Shown: positions 1-12,319 of the stretch, piece by piece | Numbering within the stretch: the stretch's first letter is position 1 | Layout: each line of letters opens with the position of its first letter | Assembly (NCBI RefSeq): GCF_040436345.1 | Contig: NC_133223.1 | Location: 15,190,113 to 15,254,112, forward strand | Reading direction: 5' to 3' | Length of the DNA stretch: 64,000 nt | Source: Pagrus major | Lineage: Eukaryota > Chordata > Actinopteri > Spariformes > Sparidae | Program-made: the position numbers and the translations under genes | Notes under the pieces: generated by a model | What the model was told of the DNA's origin: nothing | What the model saw: only the letters and a program-made list of their open reading frames with translations | Databases searched by the model: none

Positions 1-1740
1 CCACAATCATCTAAACACAAGCAAATAGCCGTCACAAATGTATCTTAGTCTGAAAATGCTACCCAGCGCGACAGCAAAACCAGGCGTTACCAGCTCTTTT
101 ATTGGGCTCAGGGGTTGTGTGCTTTGTGTTACTCGGTTAGTGGCTGAACGACAGTCTGTCACTGCTACTGCTGCTCACTCGCTCTTTGGGCCAGTGTGCT
201 TTGTGCTACTGAGTTAGCTAGCTGCTGTAGAGCAGGCTCAGTGGCTTTGTACTGTCAGCGTAGCACACCGTTGTCATCGCTAACCATATCGTACTACCTT
301 ATGTCTCACTCACATGTAAGAAAACACCTAATTATTATAAGGAGCGTTAACAACGAACATGGCTATTGTAAGTACTCCCTGCTCAAGCTAGCATGTTAGT
401 ATTGGGAAATTTTGGCTGCACTTTCTCTGCATCTTGTGCCACTAGCTCGCTAATAGCTTTAGCAATACATCCATAGCCTTGTGGAAAACTCCGGTCACAT
501 GCCATGAGTGCAGAGTGCAAAGGGTAGAGTGTTCAGGTAGTTGAATGAGACAATTGGATGGGCTTATCAGAGGCCTGCAGCAGCCACAGCTACTGGATTT
601 TTTTTGTCTTTTGTTTGTCAGTGCATTTAATGTTTTTTAATCGCTGTCTGGACGTAATAAGAGATTTTCTACAAATATAACAAAACATGCTTCAGAATAA
701 GTGACCAACCCTAGCTTTAATATGCTGCATCGATTTTGATCATTTTTTAAGCTGTCCATTGTGAGTCTGACAATGTTTTTCATTTTTCACTCCAACTGCA
801 ACGTTAAAAAAATACAATATCCACTTTTTATGGTTTTGTTCAGATTCTCACAGCACATGGTTAATGTAAGAGACAGATTGTCATCATGGCTGAAAAAGTC
901 TAAAGTGACTTAACGCCTGAGAGACTGTGGTTTTGGTTAACATGTAACTGAAACTATGATACCAAAAATCTAACCATACAGTTGACTCACAGTGCAAACC
1001 AGAGAAACCTGGTATTTGTCAGAGGAAATAGGCCGTGTAGAAACATCTTTTCTGTAAGACTGGGTTGCAAAAAACACACAGTGGGCTTTTTCATATAAAG
1101 ACTAATTGAAATCAATTGAAATAAAAGATTAATTGAAATCAAGAGTAGATTTGCCTTCTCCCAGCCCCCTGAAACTCAATTTAATGCACTTTATTCCTAT
1201 TTATATCCACCTCTGACAAGAGAAATCAGTAGAAAGAGGAAGACTGTTTTTAAGCAGCCTGACTGATATGTAATGCAAAAGCTGATAGACGGCACATCCT
1301 GTCGTTGTCAGTTTTTGCCACCCGTCTAGCTTTCTTCCTATTCTCTTTCCTGTAAGCACACACAGATACACACAAACACATACAGAAATGTGTGAAATAT
1401 TTAACACAGACTCAGAAAAGGACATTTACAGCACATTTGCTCTCACCACGTTCTGCAAGCAACTGGGAGAAGATGAATACTTAATCAGACAAACTGTTTA
1501 ATCTCTCCTCTTGCTGCAATGTCCAACAAACAATACCCATTCTCTCTTCAAGCCATCAGTGTAAAAACTGTTCTCTGCTACCACTGATTTAAATTCATGC
1601 ACTGTGCATGCACATGCGAGGGAATCATACAGTATTCAGTGCGGAGAACAGAGGTATTAGCTTGTCTGATGTCTCTCTGTGTTCTGCCAGGGGCTTTCCG
1701 AGAGGCATCTCAAATATTCACAAACATCCATCAATGCCTG
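1..1740. other. Gene-free stretch, left edge
   Basis: I see no supported exon here. Short open frames exist on both strands but lack splice context, recognisable domains or a duplicated counterpart in the window. The first 400 bases are somewhat richer in G+C and could be promoter or first-exon sequence of a gene lying outside the window, but nothing proves this. Confidence 0.5.
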
Positions 1741-1774
1741 AAAGGGTCAGAGACTAGCCACGGTCACACAGAAT

Positions 1775-1797
1775 CACACACACACACACACACACAT
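1775..1797. repeat. (CA)n microsatellite
   Basis: A run of CA dinucleotides, followed within about 150 bases by a TG-rich tract (about 1,915-1,952). Simple-sequence DNA typical of fish genomes. Confidence 0.9.
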
Positions 1798-1959
1798 ACA
1801 CTCGCGGGCATTAAAACACACACACGCATGCACATTCAATTAGACTTAGTCTTTTCTGCTCCTGGAGTTTTCTTTAATCACTTTTTTTTCAACCATCTCT
1901 TTCTCTGAGGCAGGGGTGTGTGTGTGTTTGTGAATGTGTGTATGTGTGTGTACACCCAG

Positions 1960-3250
1960 TGGGCTCCGAGTGTCTTCAGAAAGAAATGTATACTTGATGT
2001 GCATGTGACAACATATACAGTGCGTGTGTCTGAAAGTGTGTGGTTAAGGTTTGAGGGTTGAGGCTTCCTGTAGTAGATACATTTATGTGTACGAGGGCTC
2101 TGCAGGAACTGAGAATACAATCGTGCTTAAGGTCTCCTGTTTCACTCTAACGCTCATAATATTGCTCTGCTCTCATAATTTCTCAGTTGCAAATATGGAA
2201 GAGAAGGAAGGAGAATGCAATCAAAACATCTAATCAGCACTAATCATGGTTGTGTTAAGACAAGCGGTTTGGAGAGGATTTTCTTAATGAAAACAAATGA
2301 GATGATGCTGAGGGGATTCACATGCTGTTGGTGAAAAGCAAGGTTCTCTTGCTTGTTAGCCCGGCCTCATCTCACTCAGTCTCTGGTGAGTATGGCCAGG
2401 GGCGCCTGCCGGCTGCTATTTCTGAAGACCTCATTCATTAACCTGGCATTTGGACAAAGGAAAGCCTTCAGTGTGTGCACACACACGCACGTTTGCATAT
2501 ACTAACATGCTACAAACCAACACACTCAACAAGGCATACAGAGGTAGGAGGGGGAATGAGCACACAAGTATTATATCAGCTGTATAACATCGATAAGCAC
2601 TGATGTCACTTCAAACAAGCACAGACACACAAATATGAGACACACACTCTAAAGGCATCAAACATACTGAAACACGTTGCTTTTTTCCTGGCAGTCGCAG
2701 CTCTCTGCAGACCCTTTGTCAACCTGTCCCCTTTAAATAGATCTTCAGCCAATAATCAAATTCTGCTCCATCAGCCCTGGAAGAGAGAGGGGGGGACCTA
2801 TGACATTGAAGAAGCTTGTGTAGCAACACCTTGTAATACATCCTGGGACTTACAGTGTAATTTCAATGTATAAATCAAGTACCAAAAAATACTTAGAGGG
2901 TCTTAAAGTTACTTACACTGGTGGTAACGGTGCAAAGGTTCCCTCTTGGATGCCCCTGTGGTAGATAAAACATGATAGATTGCCCTCTAGGATGCCCTTT
3001 CAGTGGACAGAATGTGGTGAAGTGTCCTCTCTTCACTTTCATTATATCACAACTTTCTGCACACTGGAGGTAAGGAGAAATCAATTATACTCCGTATAAG
3101 AATTTTTGTAAATATTGGGTACCTACGGGGTCCAGTACCGGAAAAAGTAATTATGATATAATTCACATTTACAATAAGCTACCAAGATGAAAGGAGCTTT
3201 GGGACAATCTCTCAGAGTTGGAGGAGTTATTGAAGAACAGAGGAACGTGC
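1960..3250. other. Gene-free stretch with short repeats
   Basis: No exon supported. Around 2,935-3,030 there is an imperfect two-copy motif (CCTCTTGGATGCCCC and CCTCTAGGATGCCCT), which looks like decayed dispersed repeat. The remainder is AT-rich unique-looking sequence. Confidence 0.4.
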
Positions 3251-3254
3251 TTAA

Positions 3255-3420
3255 AGGGTAACTCCACCAATTTCACATAGTAAAGTGTCTTTACAGGATG
3301 GGGAGTACTACTGCAATTGTGGAAAAAAGTAGGATAAACTCTTTTGTGACTCGAGAGGAAGCTATATGTGGACCGATAAATTAGTAGTAGGTACTAGATT
3401 TAAAGGGGAAGTAATTTAGC
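3255..3420 (+). mobile_element. Partial TTAA MITE, family 1
   Basis: TTAA at 3,251-3,254 is followed by AGGGTAACTCCACCAA, the same terminal sequence as the complete elements at 28,281 and 35,728. Only about the first 80 bases match those copies; the rest is diverged or unrelated. The right boundary is uncertain. Confidence 0.55.
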
Positions 3421-3440
3421 CCATGCATCTAATGCTTTAA

Positions 3441-3747
3441 AGGTCCAGTGTGAAGGATTTAGTAGCATCTAGTGGTGAGACTGCAGTTGCAACAAACAAA
3501 ATACCCCACATCTCATCCTCCCATACGGTGGCGGCTAAAAACACGTTGTCCGTTGTGGGCTACCGTGGAAACATGGGGGTGCAACATTGCTGCCTCCTTG
3601 GAAGAGGACCCACTCCATAGATATTAAAGACTCTTTCTAACATAACAACTGTTATAAGTTTCTGGTGATTAGACTAATTAAATATTATTATGAATTCTAT
3701 GTTCCATTTCTGCTAGAAGGGCCTCCTACATTTTACACACTGGACCT
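3441..3747. mobile_element. TTAA MITE, family 2 (AGGTCCAGTGTG)
   Basis: A complete-looking non-autonomous DNA element. The ends are inverted repeats (AGGTCCAGTGTG on the left, CACACTGGACCT on the right), flanked by TTAA on both sides (3,437-3,440 and 3,748-3,751). TTAA target duplication and short inverted ends are typical of piggyBac-type elements. There is no coding capacity. Confidence 0.8.
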
Positions 3748-3751
3748 TTAA

Positions 3752-5100
3752 AGCCTTCAGTAAAGTTTTATAAATCCAAGTCTCCATGTCCATTGGTGAA
3801 AAAATGATATATTGTAGAGGAGCTTTTATGTCCCATCACTATATAGCTTCAATAAACAATGAAAACTACACATTGAAATATGAATAACAGTAAATCTTGG
3901 GCTGTATTATTAAGCGTTAGAAGCTTGTACCGACTGGCAGCAGGGCTCAGCCTTTGTGGAACCACACAGAGAAGACTAAAGCTCCATTAATTGACTTTAT
4001 TGCCTGCTTGACAGAACTCTATGCTTCTTTAGCAATGCAAATGTCATTACGCCTCCAGCTGCCAAAATGCAATCACACACACACACACACATCCACCCAC
4101 ACACACTTTACGCGCTGCTGTCGGGAGAGTAGACGAAGGAAAAAGGTGATTACAGCAGCCCCTGCTGGTGCACAGCTCAATTAAAGCACTTCCTCAACAT
4201 TCCCTGCTTTAAAGCCTTCTCAGCTACTCTTTATCCACCTCCACCACTGCTCCCCTCTCCCCATACATAATCAACTCTGCTTTGAAAAGCCTGGGAAACG
4301 CACAGCCTGCCTTCTTCTTTAACACTATATGTAGCACTTCCTGGCACAGCATAATGACAGACACTATGATTACTAATCAAAATGGCCATCTGAATAGAAG
4401 TCCAAAGAGCAGAGCGATGTGTTTGTGAGGTATATGAGAGCTTTCACCTTTTCAAGTGAGGCAGTAGTCATGGGCCTCCTTTCTTAGGGTGAGTTTCCTG
4501 TTCTTGTATTTTTTTTTTTTTCCACATTTGAGTCTTACCCCTCATCGTGTGTGTGTGGGCAGCAATAAGGAAATGAGAATCATCTTATATAGTGTCTGAG
4601 CCTTTGTATGAATGTGTGGGTGGTGGATATATACATGGCCATGGCTATTATTGAATGTCAGCCGTAACCTATCTACATATGTCCTCACTTGTTAAACAGA
4701 CAAATCCAAATGAGATCCATGTCTTAGCAGAGCATGACATTTCAAGTTAATTAAAATTATTTCTTTAACCTTTGGTTCAGACTTTCTCTGCCTTGCCTCC
4801 AAGCTGAAGTGGAGCAGAGTACACCTGCAAGGTCTCGTGTTCCCCAGCAAGGCTGCACAGCCGAAGAGTCTACGAGGACGGAAATAAACGATACTCACAT
4901 TATGCTGATGATGATCTTCTCCTTTATCTTTATATCATCTGTCTTAGCCACTTTGGTGCTAGTTTCAGCACCTGGTGCATTGGTAAAAACATCAGGTACA
5001 ACTTTCTCATATTGTACCTTTTATACTCAGTGAGGCCTCTATATGACCTACATAAGCAAACCAAAGACCATCAGAAAGAAGACTGGCTATTTCTAAAGTT
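3752..5100. other. Gene-free stretch
   Basis: No exon supported. It contains a short CA microsatellite at about 4,071-4,092 and a poly-T run near 4,508. Open frames here are short and show no domain. Confidence 0.45.
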
Positions 5101-5116
5101 CTCATAGTTATTTTTA

Positions 5117-5330
5117 ATGCCTGTCACGAGGTTGGATTCTGACTTGTCTAGGTTGGATAAGTCATAAAATGAAAACTGTTAGAGAGTTATCATGGCGGAG
5201 TGCTGAGGATGAATTAAGTATCAAAGCCTGAGGAAAGACGCTGCTCTGTAGTCTGGTGGTAGGGCAGCAAAGCATAGTTCCTTTGTCATCTGTTATTCTA
5301 GGGGTTAAAGTTCCTTGAAGCAGCTTTAAG
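5117..5330. repeat. Dispersed repeat, TGCCTGTCAC family
   Basis: Shares a series of short blocks (TGCCTGTCAC, GGATAAGTCATAAAA, AAAGTTCCTTG) with about 10,882-11,075, 34,543-34,730, 48,240-48,360 and 60,388-60,560. Copies in both gene families and in the left flank show it is interspersed rather than only part of a gene duplication. The class is not determined. Confidence 0.5.
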
Positions 5331-5729
5331 CTCCAATAAGTTTCAAAAGTCAAAAAACATTCTGCTAAAATGAACTGAAACTAGGAAGTAAGTTGATGAC
5401 ACAGTACATAAGTACAAACTTAGAAAAGCTGTTTATGCAAGAATGCAATTTACCAGAGTGAAAGGGTAAAATGAGATATAAATATGATTAAATAAAACAA
5501 ACTAAACACAAGCATTTGCTTGAAAATGTCAGGTTTTACTGCTGAACTGTTGTCCAATGTGTATTTTGCAGTTAAGTAACTACAGACACTTGCACTGCAA
5601 TGTTTTTTTTTTTTTTTACTGTGTGGGAATGAAACTATTACAGCAAAGAGATATCTGACTTTCTTCACAACTATATAAACACTTCAAAGGACACTTCCTA
5701 CAAACCTCGAGTATATTTACAGTGTCACA

Positions 5730-6055
5730 TTTACACAAAGGGGACTAAAACGCAAGACACACAGGCAGGCAGGTGACTAAATAAAAAGCGAGCTTTGATG
5801 AAGAAAGCTGAAATCCCAAATCTGTAAAATAGAAAATACCAAAATACAAAGACCAAACACAAAAGCTAAATAAACAAGTCAAACCAAAAAAGAAAAGTAC
5901 CGGGAATAACGTGAGGGAGATGGGACAGGGTGACACAGGAACACAAGGGCAAAACAGATCAAAGGGAGGAAATGGAAAGTAAGACATGACACATGAGGAT
6001 ATAAGTTCAAAATCAAACAGGAAATAACAGAACCACAACTTTAACCATGACATAC
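5730..6055 (-). repeat. Dispersed repeat, possibly LTR-like
   Basis: Read on the minus strand it begins TGTCATGG and runs through pyrimidine-rich sequence typical of common fish long-terminal-repeat-like repeats. I could not find convincing target duplications, so the class is tentative and the boundaries approximate. Confidence 0.3.
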
Positions 6056-6312
6056 ACTATATAAATAATCTCATCTAAAACATCATTCAGAAGTTCAACT
6101 GAATGCTTCCAAGTCTTGAATCCAGAACTGAAAAGAAGACAGGACAATTTTTTTAAAAATGGAATTGCAGTTTTAATTAATTAATTTTTAATTATGTTGG
6201 CACACAAAGTTCACACAATAACAGTACAACATGAGACAGTTATGATTTCTTTATAAAGAGGCAGACTCAGGATGTTTGAGTGGCAGGGGTGGAAAAATAA
6301 ATAGGGCACCAC

Positions 6313-6314
<2 letters not shown>

Positions 6315-6344
<30 letters not shown>
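6315..6344. repeat. (GT)n microsatellite
   Basis: About 15 GT units in a row. Confidence 0.9.
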
Positions 6345-6347
<3 letters not shown>

Positions 6348-6349
6348 AG

Positions 6350-7260
6350 GGCAACCTCGAGGCCACTTTATCATGATTTAACTAGCATAGGGGCATCAAA
6401 GAGGGCACTTTCACTGCATTTTTTCAAACATGGGGATGCAGGGATGGAGCGATTGCTAGGTAGGTCTTCAGTATTTGCACTGTATGCCACTGCGTGATAC
6501 ATGTTGTAGATTCCCACAGAGAATTCTGTAATAGTGTTAAGATGTCTTGTGATCAAAAGTGGGATTAGTTGACTGTTCTTAGGAAATTTAGTTGCAATTC
6601 AGAGGGAAACCATCTAACAAACTTTTAATCAGAGTAGTATTCAGGGCACATGTGTTGCTAATAGCATTAATGATGGCTCAGTCTGAGTGAGTCAGGACAG
6701 TGTGAGAGTGATTCAGCATGAACAATGCAAACAGAAACTGAAACAGCTTAATTAAATCCAGTTGTCATTAATTATATTGTTTACACCTGTTATATTCTGT
6801 GACATATGTAAAATGTCCCCAGTGAAAAAAGGCCCAGTGATGCTTAAGATTTGTGGCTTTTACCCTCATTGTGCAGAACAAATACACTGAGCAAAAACAA
6901 AAAAACAAACAATTCAAGACGTACTATTATTGTCACTATAAGCTGCATAAAGCATTCAGCTCATTGTGCAACAGTGAAAGCTCACACAGCACTTTGTGAT
7001 GAGCATTATGTAGAAGTGGTTTTATTGCAGTTGAACATGAAACAATAATGTGCATTTTTTAATATTTCAGTTTCCTACATGAAAATTAAACAGTTTAGTT
7101 CATTTCCAAGAAAGAACAAGTTTGCATTTAAAGCTCTCAATACTCTCAGTTGATTTGAAAGACTGTTTGATTCTCACGTGTCTTATGTAACTTTGTTCCA
7201 TGGAAGGTGTAAAGCATCAGTGTAAACACATCTCAGTTCTGAGCAGTCAAATAGCAACTA
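6350..7260. other. Upstream flank of gene A
   Basis: No exon supported between the GT microsatellite and the conserved proximal promoter of gene A. AT-rich, no clear repeat. Confidence 0.4.
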
Positions 7261-7261
7261 A

Positions 7262-7340
7262 CCACTTCCTCTGTTCGGCGCCTCCTTCACAAATACATTT
7301 AAAGCTGAGGGTGAAGTTCCAGTCTGACTTTCTCTGTCTG
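7262..7340 (+). promoter_or_regulatory. Proximal promoter of gene A
   Basis: This block is conserved ahead of every copy of the V-set gene: an ETS-type core ACTTCCT (7,264-7,270), a TATA-like CATTTAAA (7,296-7,303), then CCAGTCTGA and the start codon about 40 bases later. Conservation across five copies partly reflects recent duplication, so function is inferred. Confidence 0.45.
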
Positions 7341-10300
7341 ATGGTCAACATGTTAAACCTGAACCAAGCAGCTCTGCCCTCCATTCAACTACTATTTATG
7401 TATCAAGTCTTTGCAGGTACAGTGGAGATTTGTGTTTGTCTTGCATGCTTTTTCTGTATTTAATTTTATTTAATATTGAATGTTTCCTTCCCTGTTAGGT
7501 CATAATCTCATTGATCACTGGGATATTCTGGTGTCCAGGGGAGAATCTGTCACTTTGACTTGCAATGCATCTGAAGAAAAGATCACACAAATCAACTGGA
7601 CCAAAGACAGATTTAGATTTGCTCATTTAATCTCAACAAATAAGACTTTTTCCAATTTCAGCTCTCACAGAGTGACAATAGACCTAAACTTACCTGCTCA
7701 GCTGAATGTTTCTAATGCTCAACATGAAGACACAGGACTCTATACATGTGAAGTAAGTGGTGAACATGGCCCAAAGACAACAGAGTGGAATTTAACAGTG
7801 TCCAAGGCACCTGAAGGTAAGTACAGCACAAAACAGGACTAATCATCTCTCCAGACTTAGTACATTTCAAAGCTCACACTTCATGCTACTTTAATTATTC
7901 ACATCTAATTTGATGCAGGAGTCAGTTCATTGTGGGATTTTCTATACATACTCACATCTGTAATTGGACTTCTTCTCTGTGTCATCTCTGCAGCCATCTG
8001 CCTCTGCAGGTGAGTAATGCTTTAACACCTTTTAGGTGGTGACATTGTTTTATTAATTGAAAAATAATGTTTAGGGAATTGAGCAGGGACACATTTTCCA
8101 GAAAGACGTCCCTGAAACTCTGCATGACCAACAGATCCGTCAGCTTGAACTGTCAACAGTTTTCCGGGACTGTCTCGTCAGCCATCTTTTCTCCCTCTTC
8201 TCTTCAGCTCTCTTGTAGCTGTATTCAAAACACAACTAGTGAAAGGACGATCTGCTGTGTAATATGTTAACTGTTCTTCCAAACAAAGTTTTATTTATCT
8301 GTATTTTGTTATGCAGAAATCTTAAAATGTGTAATTTGGGTGAATCAGTCGTTTGGCTCTATTTTTGCAGCAGAACAAAAAATAGTGCAACCACAGGTAT
8401 TTTACCAACCTTGAAATGTCCTTTGCCTTCGGTCTAAGTATTTTTGTGCACAGTGCAAAGTTAGGAGGAAATGCACAAAGGGAAGTGTTCATAAATGAGG
8501 TCAGGGCCATAGCCTCTGTATGAACCACACACTGAGCTCATTTCCTATGTATTTTTCTAGGTATTTGGGGAACCTGGGAGAACTTTATGTCCTACAATTA
8601 AAAACTTACACACAGTGATTATTTTACATGGCAATTCAAGTGTGTTTAAACTCAAGAATAAACTTAAATCACATTACTTTTTGACCCACAAACTACAACC
8701 CAAATTCCAAAGAAGTTAGGACGCTATGTAAACATAAATAAAACAGAATAACTAATCCTTCCCAACAAATACTCAAGTGAAAACAGCACAAAGGCAACAT
8801 AGTTAATGCTTTGACATACATATGCTTTGACATCTCTACAGTGTAGCTACAGTACGCACAGAGAATGTATGGATGTTTGGATGTAAATGAAAAGTCATGC
8901 AAACAGAATTACTATAAAAAACTGATGTTAATGCAATGGGCTCAATTTAAATGTGCAATATGTAAGAATTGTATTATTAATTGTTATATTAATAAAAAAA
9001 ACTAAAATTATCAACAGAATATGAAGAAACAACAGTGTTGACATTATGATGTCTATGTATTCTGCTGTAGAGATACTGAAGCTAGCATGCTAACCAGCTA
9101 GCCCTAGCCCATATCATTTTAGAGCCCATGTGCTAGTGGTGTAAACGATCCAATTTCTCAGTTTGGACTGCTAGATGCACAGCTACCTGAGATAACTAGC
9201 TAATGGTCACTACAGTCAGTAGCTGTTAATAGTTATACTGGTGATGTGCTGCCCTCTATTTGTTTTGAGCATCGACAGTATGCCAATTCTAATAATCCTC
9301 ATTATCTAACACCATTAAGTGAGCTTGTCCTCCATGGTTCTGATAAAGAAATTTCAACATACAGTCTGATACATTACAGTCAAGCAACACATTACTTTCA
9401 AAGATCCAACATCAAATCATGAATCAGCAAGAAAGTTGAGTCTTCAAATGTTCGTTCATAAAGTCAGTTTAAGTTCATCTTAAAGGAGACATATTATGCT
9501 TATTATCAGGTTCATCATTTTATTTTGGGTTACTAGTAGAATAGTTTTACATGCTTTAATGCTCAAAAAACACTTTAATGCCGCCCCTACTGAATCTCCT
9601 CTGATTGGTCAGCTCACACGCCTGACTCAGCATTGTTAGCAACAACACGGCAGCCATGCTAAATCCATTGTTACATACTAAACTAGCTGCTAGGCATTAA
9701 TTATGCAAGTGTGTGACACAGTGTGATTTCACAGAATTAAAGGCGGGACTGCTGACGAGGTGTTTGAGGAGCAGTGTTTTCTGTGGGAGAGAGGAGCTTC
9801 TGTTAGTGTGGACTTTGGGCTTTTTAACTTTCAAGATCTTTTACATGTACAACAACCTATATAACACACTGTAGAGGGGAATAAATGAAGAAGCACAATA
9901 GGTCTCCTTTAAAAGCAGCTCTGGTAATTGTTACACTAACAGGATTTGGTGCAGGGATCCTTTCAGATCTGAGGAAAAGCCTTATTGTCATAATATAGCA
10001 TCACAAAATGTTAGTAAATGCAACCCCATTACTTATAAAATGCAGTCACTGCACATGATAATACTGAATGGTTTGCTTAATTTGCATTGCAGTTGTTTTT
10101 TGTGCACAATTATATTTCGGAGTATGATTCACAGTTACACCTGCAACAGTGGCCTGTTTGTATTTTGTACAATCTCATAATCTCACACTGTATTATTGCA
10201 TTATTCTATAAGTTCTGTTACTTGATACACTTTAATTTCAACATTTGGTTGAAAATACTTTTACATTAGTGGTCTTAATGCAGGGCTTTTACTTGCAATT

Positions 10301-11513
10301 TTACGTGTGACAGGAAAACTTGCCCAGCCTCTCAGTGCACCTCTGCAAACACAACAAAAAGCAAAACTAAATACCAAACACAAAAATCCACCACAGAATT
10401 TTGAGATTGTGACACTTTTACTTGCAATGAAGTATTTTAATATTGTAGTATTGGTACTTGTATTTAAACATACTGTACCTGAAGGCACGTTTAAATGGTG
10501 ATGAAACAGTCTCAGTTTAATGCTGATGCTTCTACATAACATCAATAGGCAAACAAGACCTTCAGCGAGAATGCCTTATTCTGTATAATTATTATTTTTA
10601 ATAGAGTTGTGTAGTCTGTTGTCCTAAAACCCAGAAATCGGTTACCACTTTTGCAGTATTCTCGTCTCAAAGTCAATGGGTTTTGGTGTTCATCTGTCAA
10701 GATTATCTTACTGAACAAAATGTGTAAATATCATAAACTTGTTTGTGCCAAAGAGCTTATTTTCTGCAATGATCAAAAATCCAATTCTAAAGTCCTAAAG
10801 GCTTTTTGTCTAGAGAACCGGGGCGATGCTAACTTTCGGTTGAGCCTATAAAAATACATCATCCTTAAACCACTCTATGTCTGTCTCCTGGTCTGATTCT
10901 GATTTTTCTGGGTTAGATAAGTCATAAAATTGAAACCTTTTTATGGCAAAGTGCTAAGGACAGATTGAGGAGTCTGACAGTCTCGCTTTGTGTCACCATT
11001 GTCATCTTTTGTCCACAGAAGACAGAATGAACAAAAAATGAAAGTTCCTTGTCCAAACTTTAAGTAAAAGGATCTCAGTACTCCTCCAATAACTATTGAG
11101 AATAAACTGTAGGATCTCATACGTTGCATCTGTTACAGTTTATTAGGTTCATACTCTGTGCAATATGTGATCTCTTTTACTATAAAGCACCTGAGACACC
11201 TGGAAAGTACTATGAAGTGTTCACAGCTTTTTCTCTGCAGGAAACTCAGGACACAAAACCAGAACACTTCAGTCCAGGACCAGTCTGATCTCGAGTCAGC
11301 AGAAGAGGTCAGAGGAAGTTGATTTTCTTTGACACTCACATCCGTCATTTCTTCTTCCTTCTCAGAGAAAGGATTGAACATTATTTTCACTTCCTGCTTC
11401 TGTAGGTGGTGCTCCGTCGACCGCAGGCTGGCCCAGACAGAAGGACACATAACAAGCATAGGAGTCAGTACATCGAGAGGCTCAACTCCATCTATGGACA
11501 ACTGGGTCACTGA
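7341..11513 (+). CDS. Gene A: V-set Ig receptor with ITIM tail
   Basis: Five exons: 7,341-7,416 (signal peptide), 7,499-7,816 (V-set domain), 7,919-8,009 (transmembrane), 11,241-11,307 and 11,406-11,513 (cytoplasmic). All junctions are GT-AG, phases 1-1-2-0, total 219 residues. The V domain has the B-strand cysteine (VTLTC), core tryptophan (INWTK), F-strand DTGLYTC and several N-glycosylation sequons. The motif ITQ before the tryptophan matches the (V/I)(S/T)Q motif of the PVR/TIGIT/CD226 group. The hydrophobic stretch YILTSVIGLLLCVISAAICL is the membrane helix. The tail ends with SIYGQL, which fits the ITIM consensus, so an inhibitory receptor recruiting SH2 phosphatases is likely. A TIGIT/CD226-like identity rests on motif and exon plan only; another single-V receptor family is possible. 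The V exon is one codon shorter than in B and D (CEVSGE versus CEVVSG). The closest paralogue is D. Confidence 0.72.
8945..9483 (+). mobile_element. MITE-like repeat in intron 3 of gene A
   Basis: Begins with TTAAATGTGCAATATGTAAG and continues through GCTAGCATGCTAACCAGCTAG and TGGACTGCTAGATGCACAGC, a mid-copy-number fish repeat. The paralogous copy in gene D lies at about 33,108-33,392. No matching right end is visible, so it is truncated or interrupted by the next element. Confidence 0.45.
9484..9908. mobile_element. TTAA MITE, family 3 (AGGAGACATATTATG)
   Basis: Flanked by TTAA at 9,480-9,483 and 9,909-9,912. Inverted ends are AGGAGACATATTATGCTT and AAGCACAATAGGTCTCCT. 425 bases, no coding capacity, piggyBac-like by target site. 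Diverged copies lie in the nectin-like genes (49,090-49,587 and 61,654-62,151), and a right-half copy in gene D (about 33,393-33,618). Confidence 0.8.
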
Positions 11514-11564
11514 TGTCTTCAGCGTAACTAAAAAAATGCATTAAAACTGGTGCCTTCACTTTAA

Positions 11565-11760
11565 AGGGTTTTGTTTTAGCTTATCTTTTCTATTTATGAC
11601 ACTTGTGTATGTAATATGTTCTTATCCATGTCTGGGTTTCATTGTTAATATGCTGTTAATATTGATTGTTTTAACACCTGTTGTGCACTATGAGCTCACC
11701 AAGGCAAGTTTCTAACAGTGTTTGTTGAGATGACAATAAAGGACACTCAACTCAACAGGC
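11565..11760 (+). repeat. LINE-like 3' tail fused to the 3' end of gene A
   Basis: This segment matches 27,620-27,960, 30,700-31,010 and 35,225-35,410. In the longer copies it is preceded by a frame reading LIWNKLPE, resembling the region just after the reverse-transcriptase domain of fish LINEs. It ends with GACAATAAAGGACACTC. In A it starts about 50 bases after the stop codon, so it forms the 3' untranslated region. LINE class uncertain. Confidence 0.45.
11735..11740 (+). terminator. Candidate poly(A) signal of gene A
   Basis: AATAAA 222 bases after the stop codon, inside the LINE-like tail. The same signal sits at 35,394-35,399 for gene D. Confidence 0.5.
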
Positions 11761-12239
11761 TTCAATCAGGTCTCTGTGAGGGAATAACGTGGTCTTTTTT
11801 CAAGTGAGATAAATGACATTTTAGAGATTAAAGTCAAATGGACTTTTATTTTTAATTAATCCAGTGGAGGAGGAACGTGAGTGTGTGCTGCACTGCTGTT
11901 TGCCTCAGTTATAATCTAATGCTGCCACACAAACCAGTATGAGCAACAAGACCTTCTCATTATGCTTCAGGTACTCGATATGCACTTAATGCACAGAGAG
12001 CAGCACAGACACAGAAGTGTCTCCAGCATTACACAGGAGTGTTTTTTTCTGCACTTGAACGAATCTATTATGTGCATTTTATATCAGTTTAACATGAGAT
12101 TACTAATTAAGTCATATTGCAGTTTATTTTAAAAGAAGAGCCAAGTTTGAGTCCTCTAGATTTTAATTTGACTCACAGGTGACTTGTGTTCTGTGAAATG
12201 TGGAAACGGACGCTTTGAGCAGCTGAACAACACCTAAAG

Positions 12240-12319
12240 CCACGTCCTTTCTTCAGAGCCTCGACCACAAACACATTTAAAACTTGAAGGTAAAGTTCCA
12301 GTCTGAGTGTCTCTGTCTG
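12240..12319 (+). promoter_or_regulatory. Proximal promoter of gene B, altered ETS core
   Basis: Same block as in A, C, D and E with TATA-like CATTTAAA at 12,274-12,281. Here the ETS-type ACTTCCT reads ACGTCCT, the only copy with this change. Confidence 0.4.

Noticed and set aside
196-399. Open frame near the left edge as a first exon
   Set aside because: No signal peptide, domain or clear donor; composition not distinct from the flanks.
8067-8270. 67-residue frame also present in gene D (32,237-32,440)
   Set aside because: It lies in intron 3 and is shared only because the introns are duplicated; no domain, no signal for splicing into the tail.
10261-10545. 94-residue minus-strand frame repeated at 33,994-34,278
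   Set aside because: Intronic in A and D; preserved by duplication, no independent support.
11133-11510. 125-residue minus-strand frame, identical in D (34,796-35,173)
   Set aside because: Antisense shadow of tail exons 4 and 5, whose splice sites and ITIM make the + strand the coding one.
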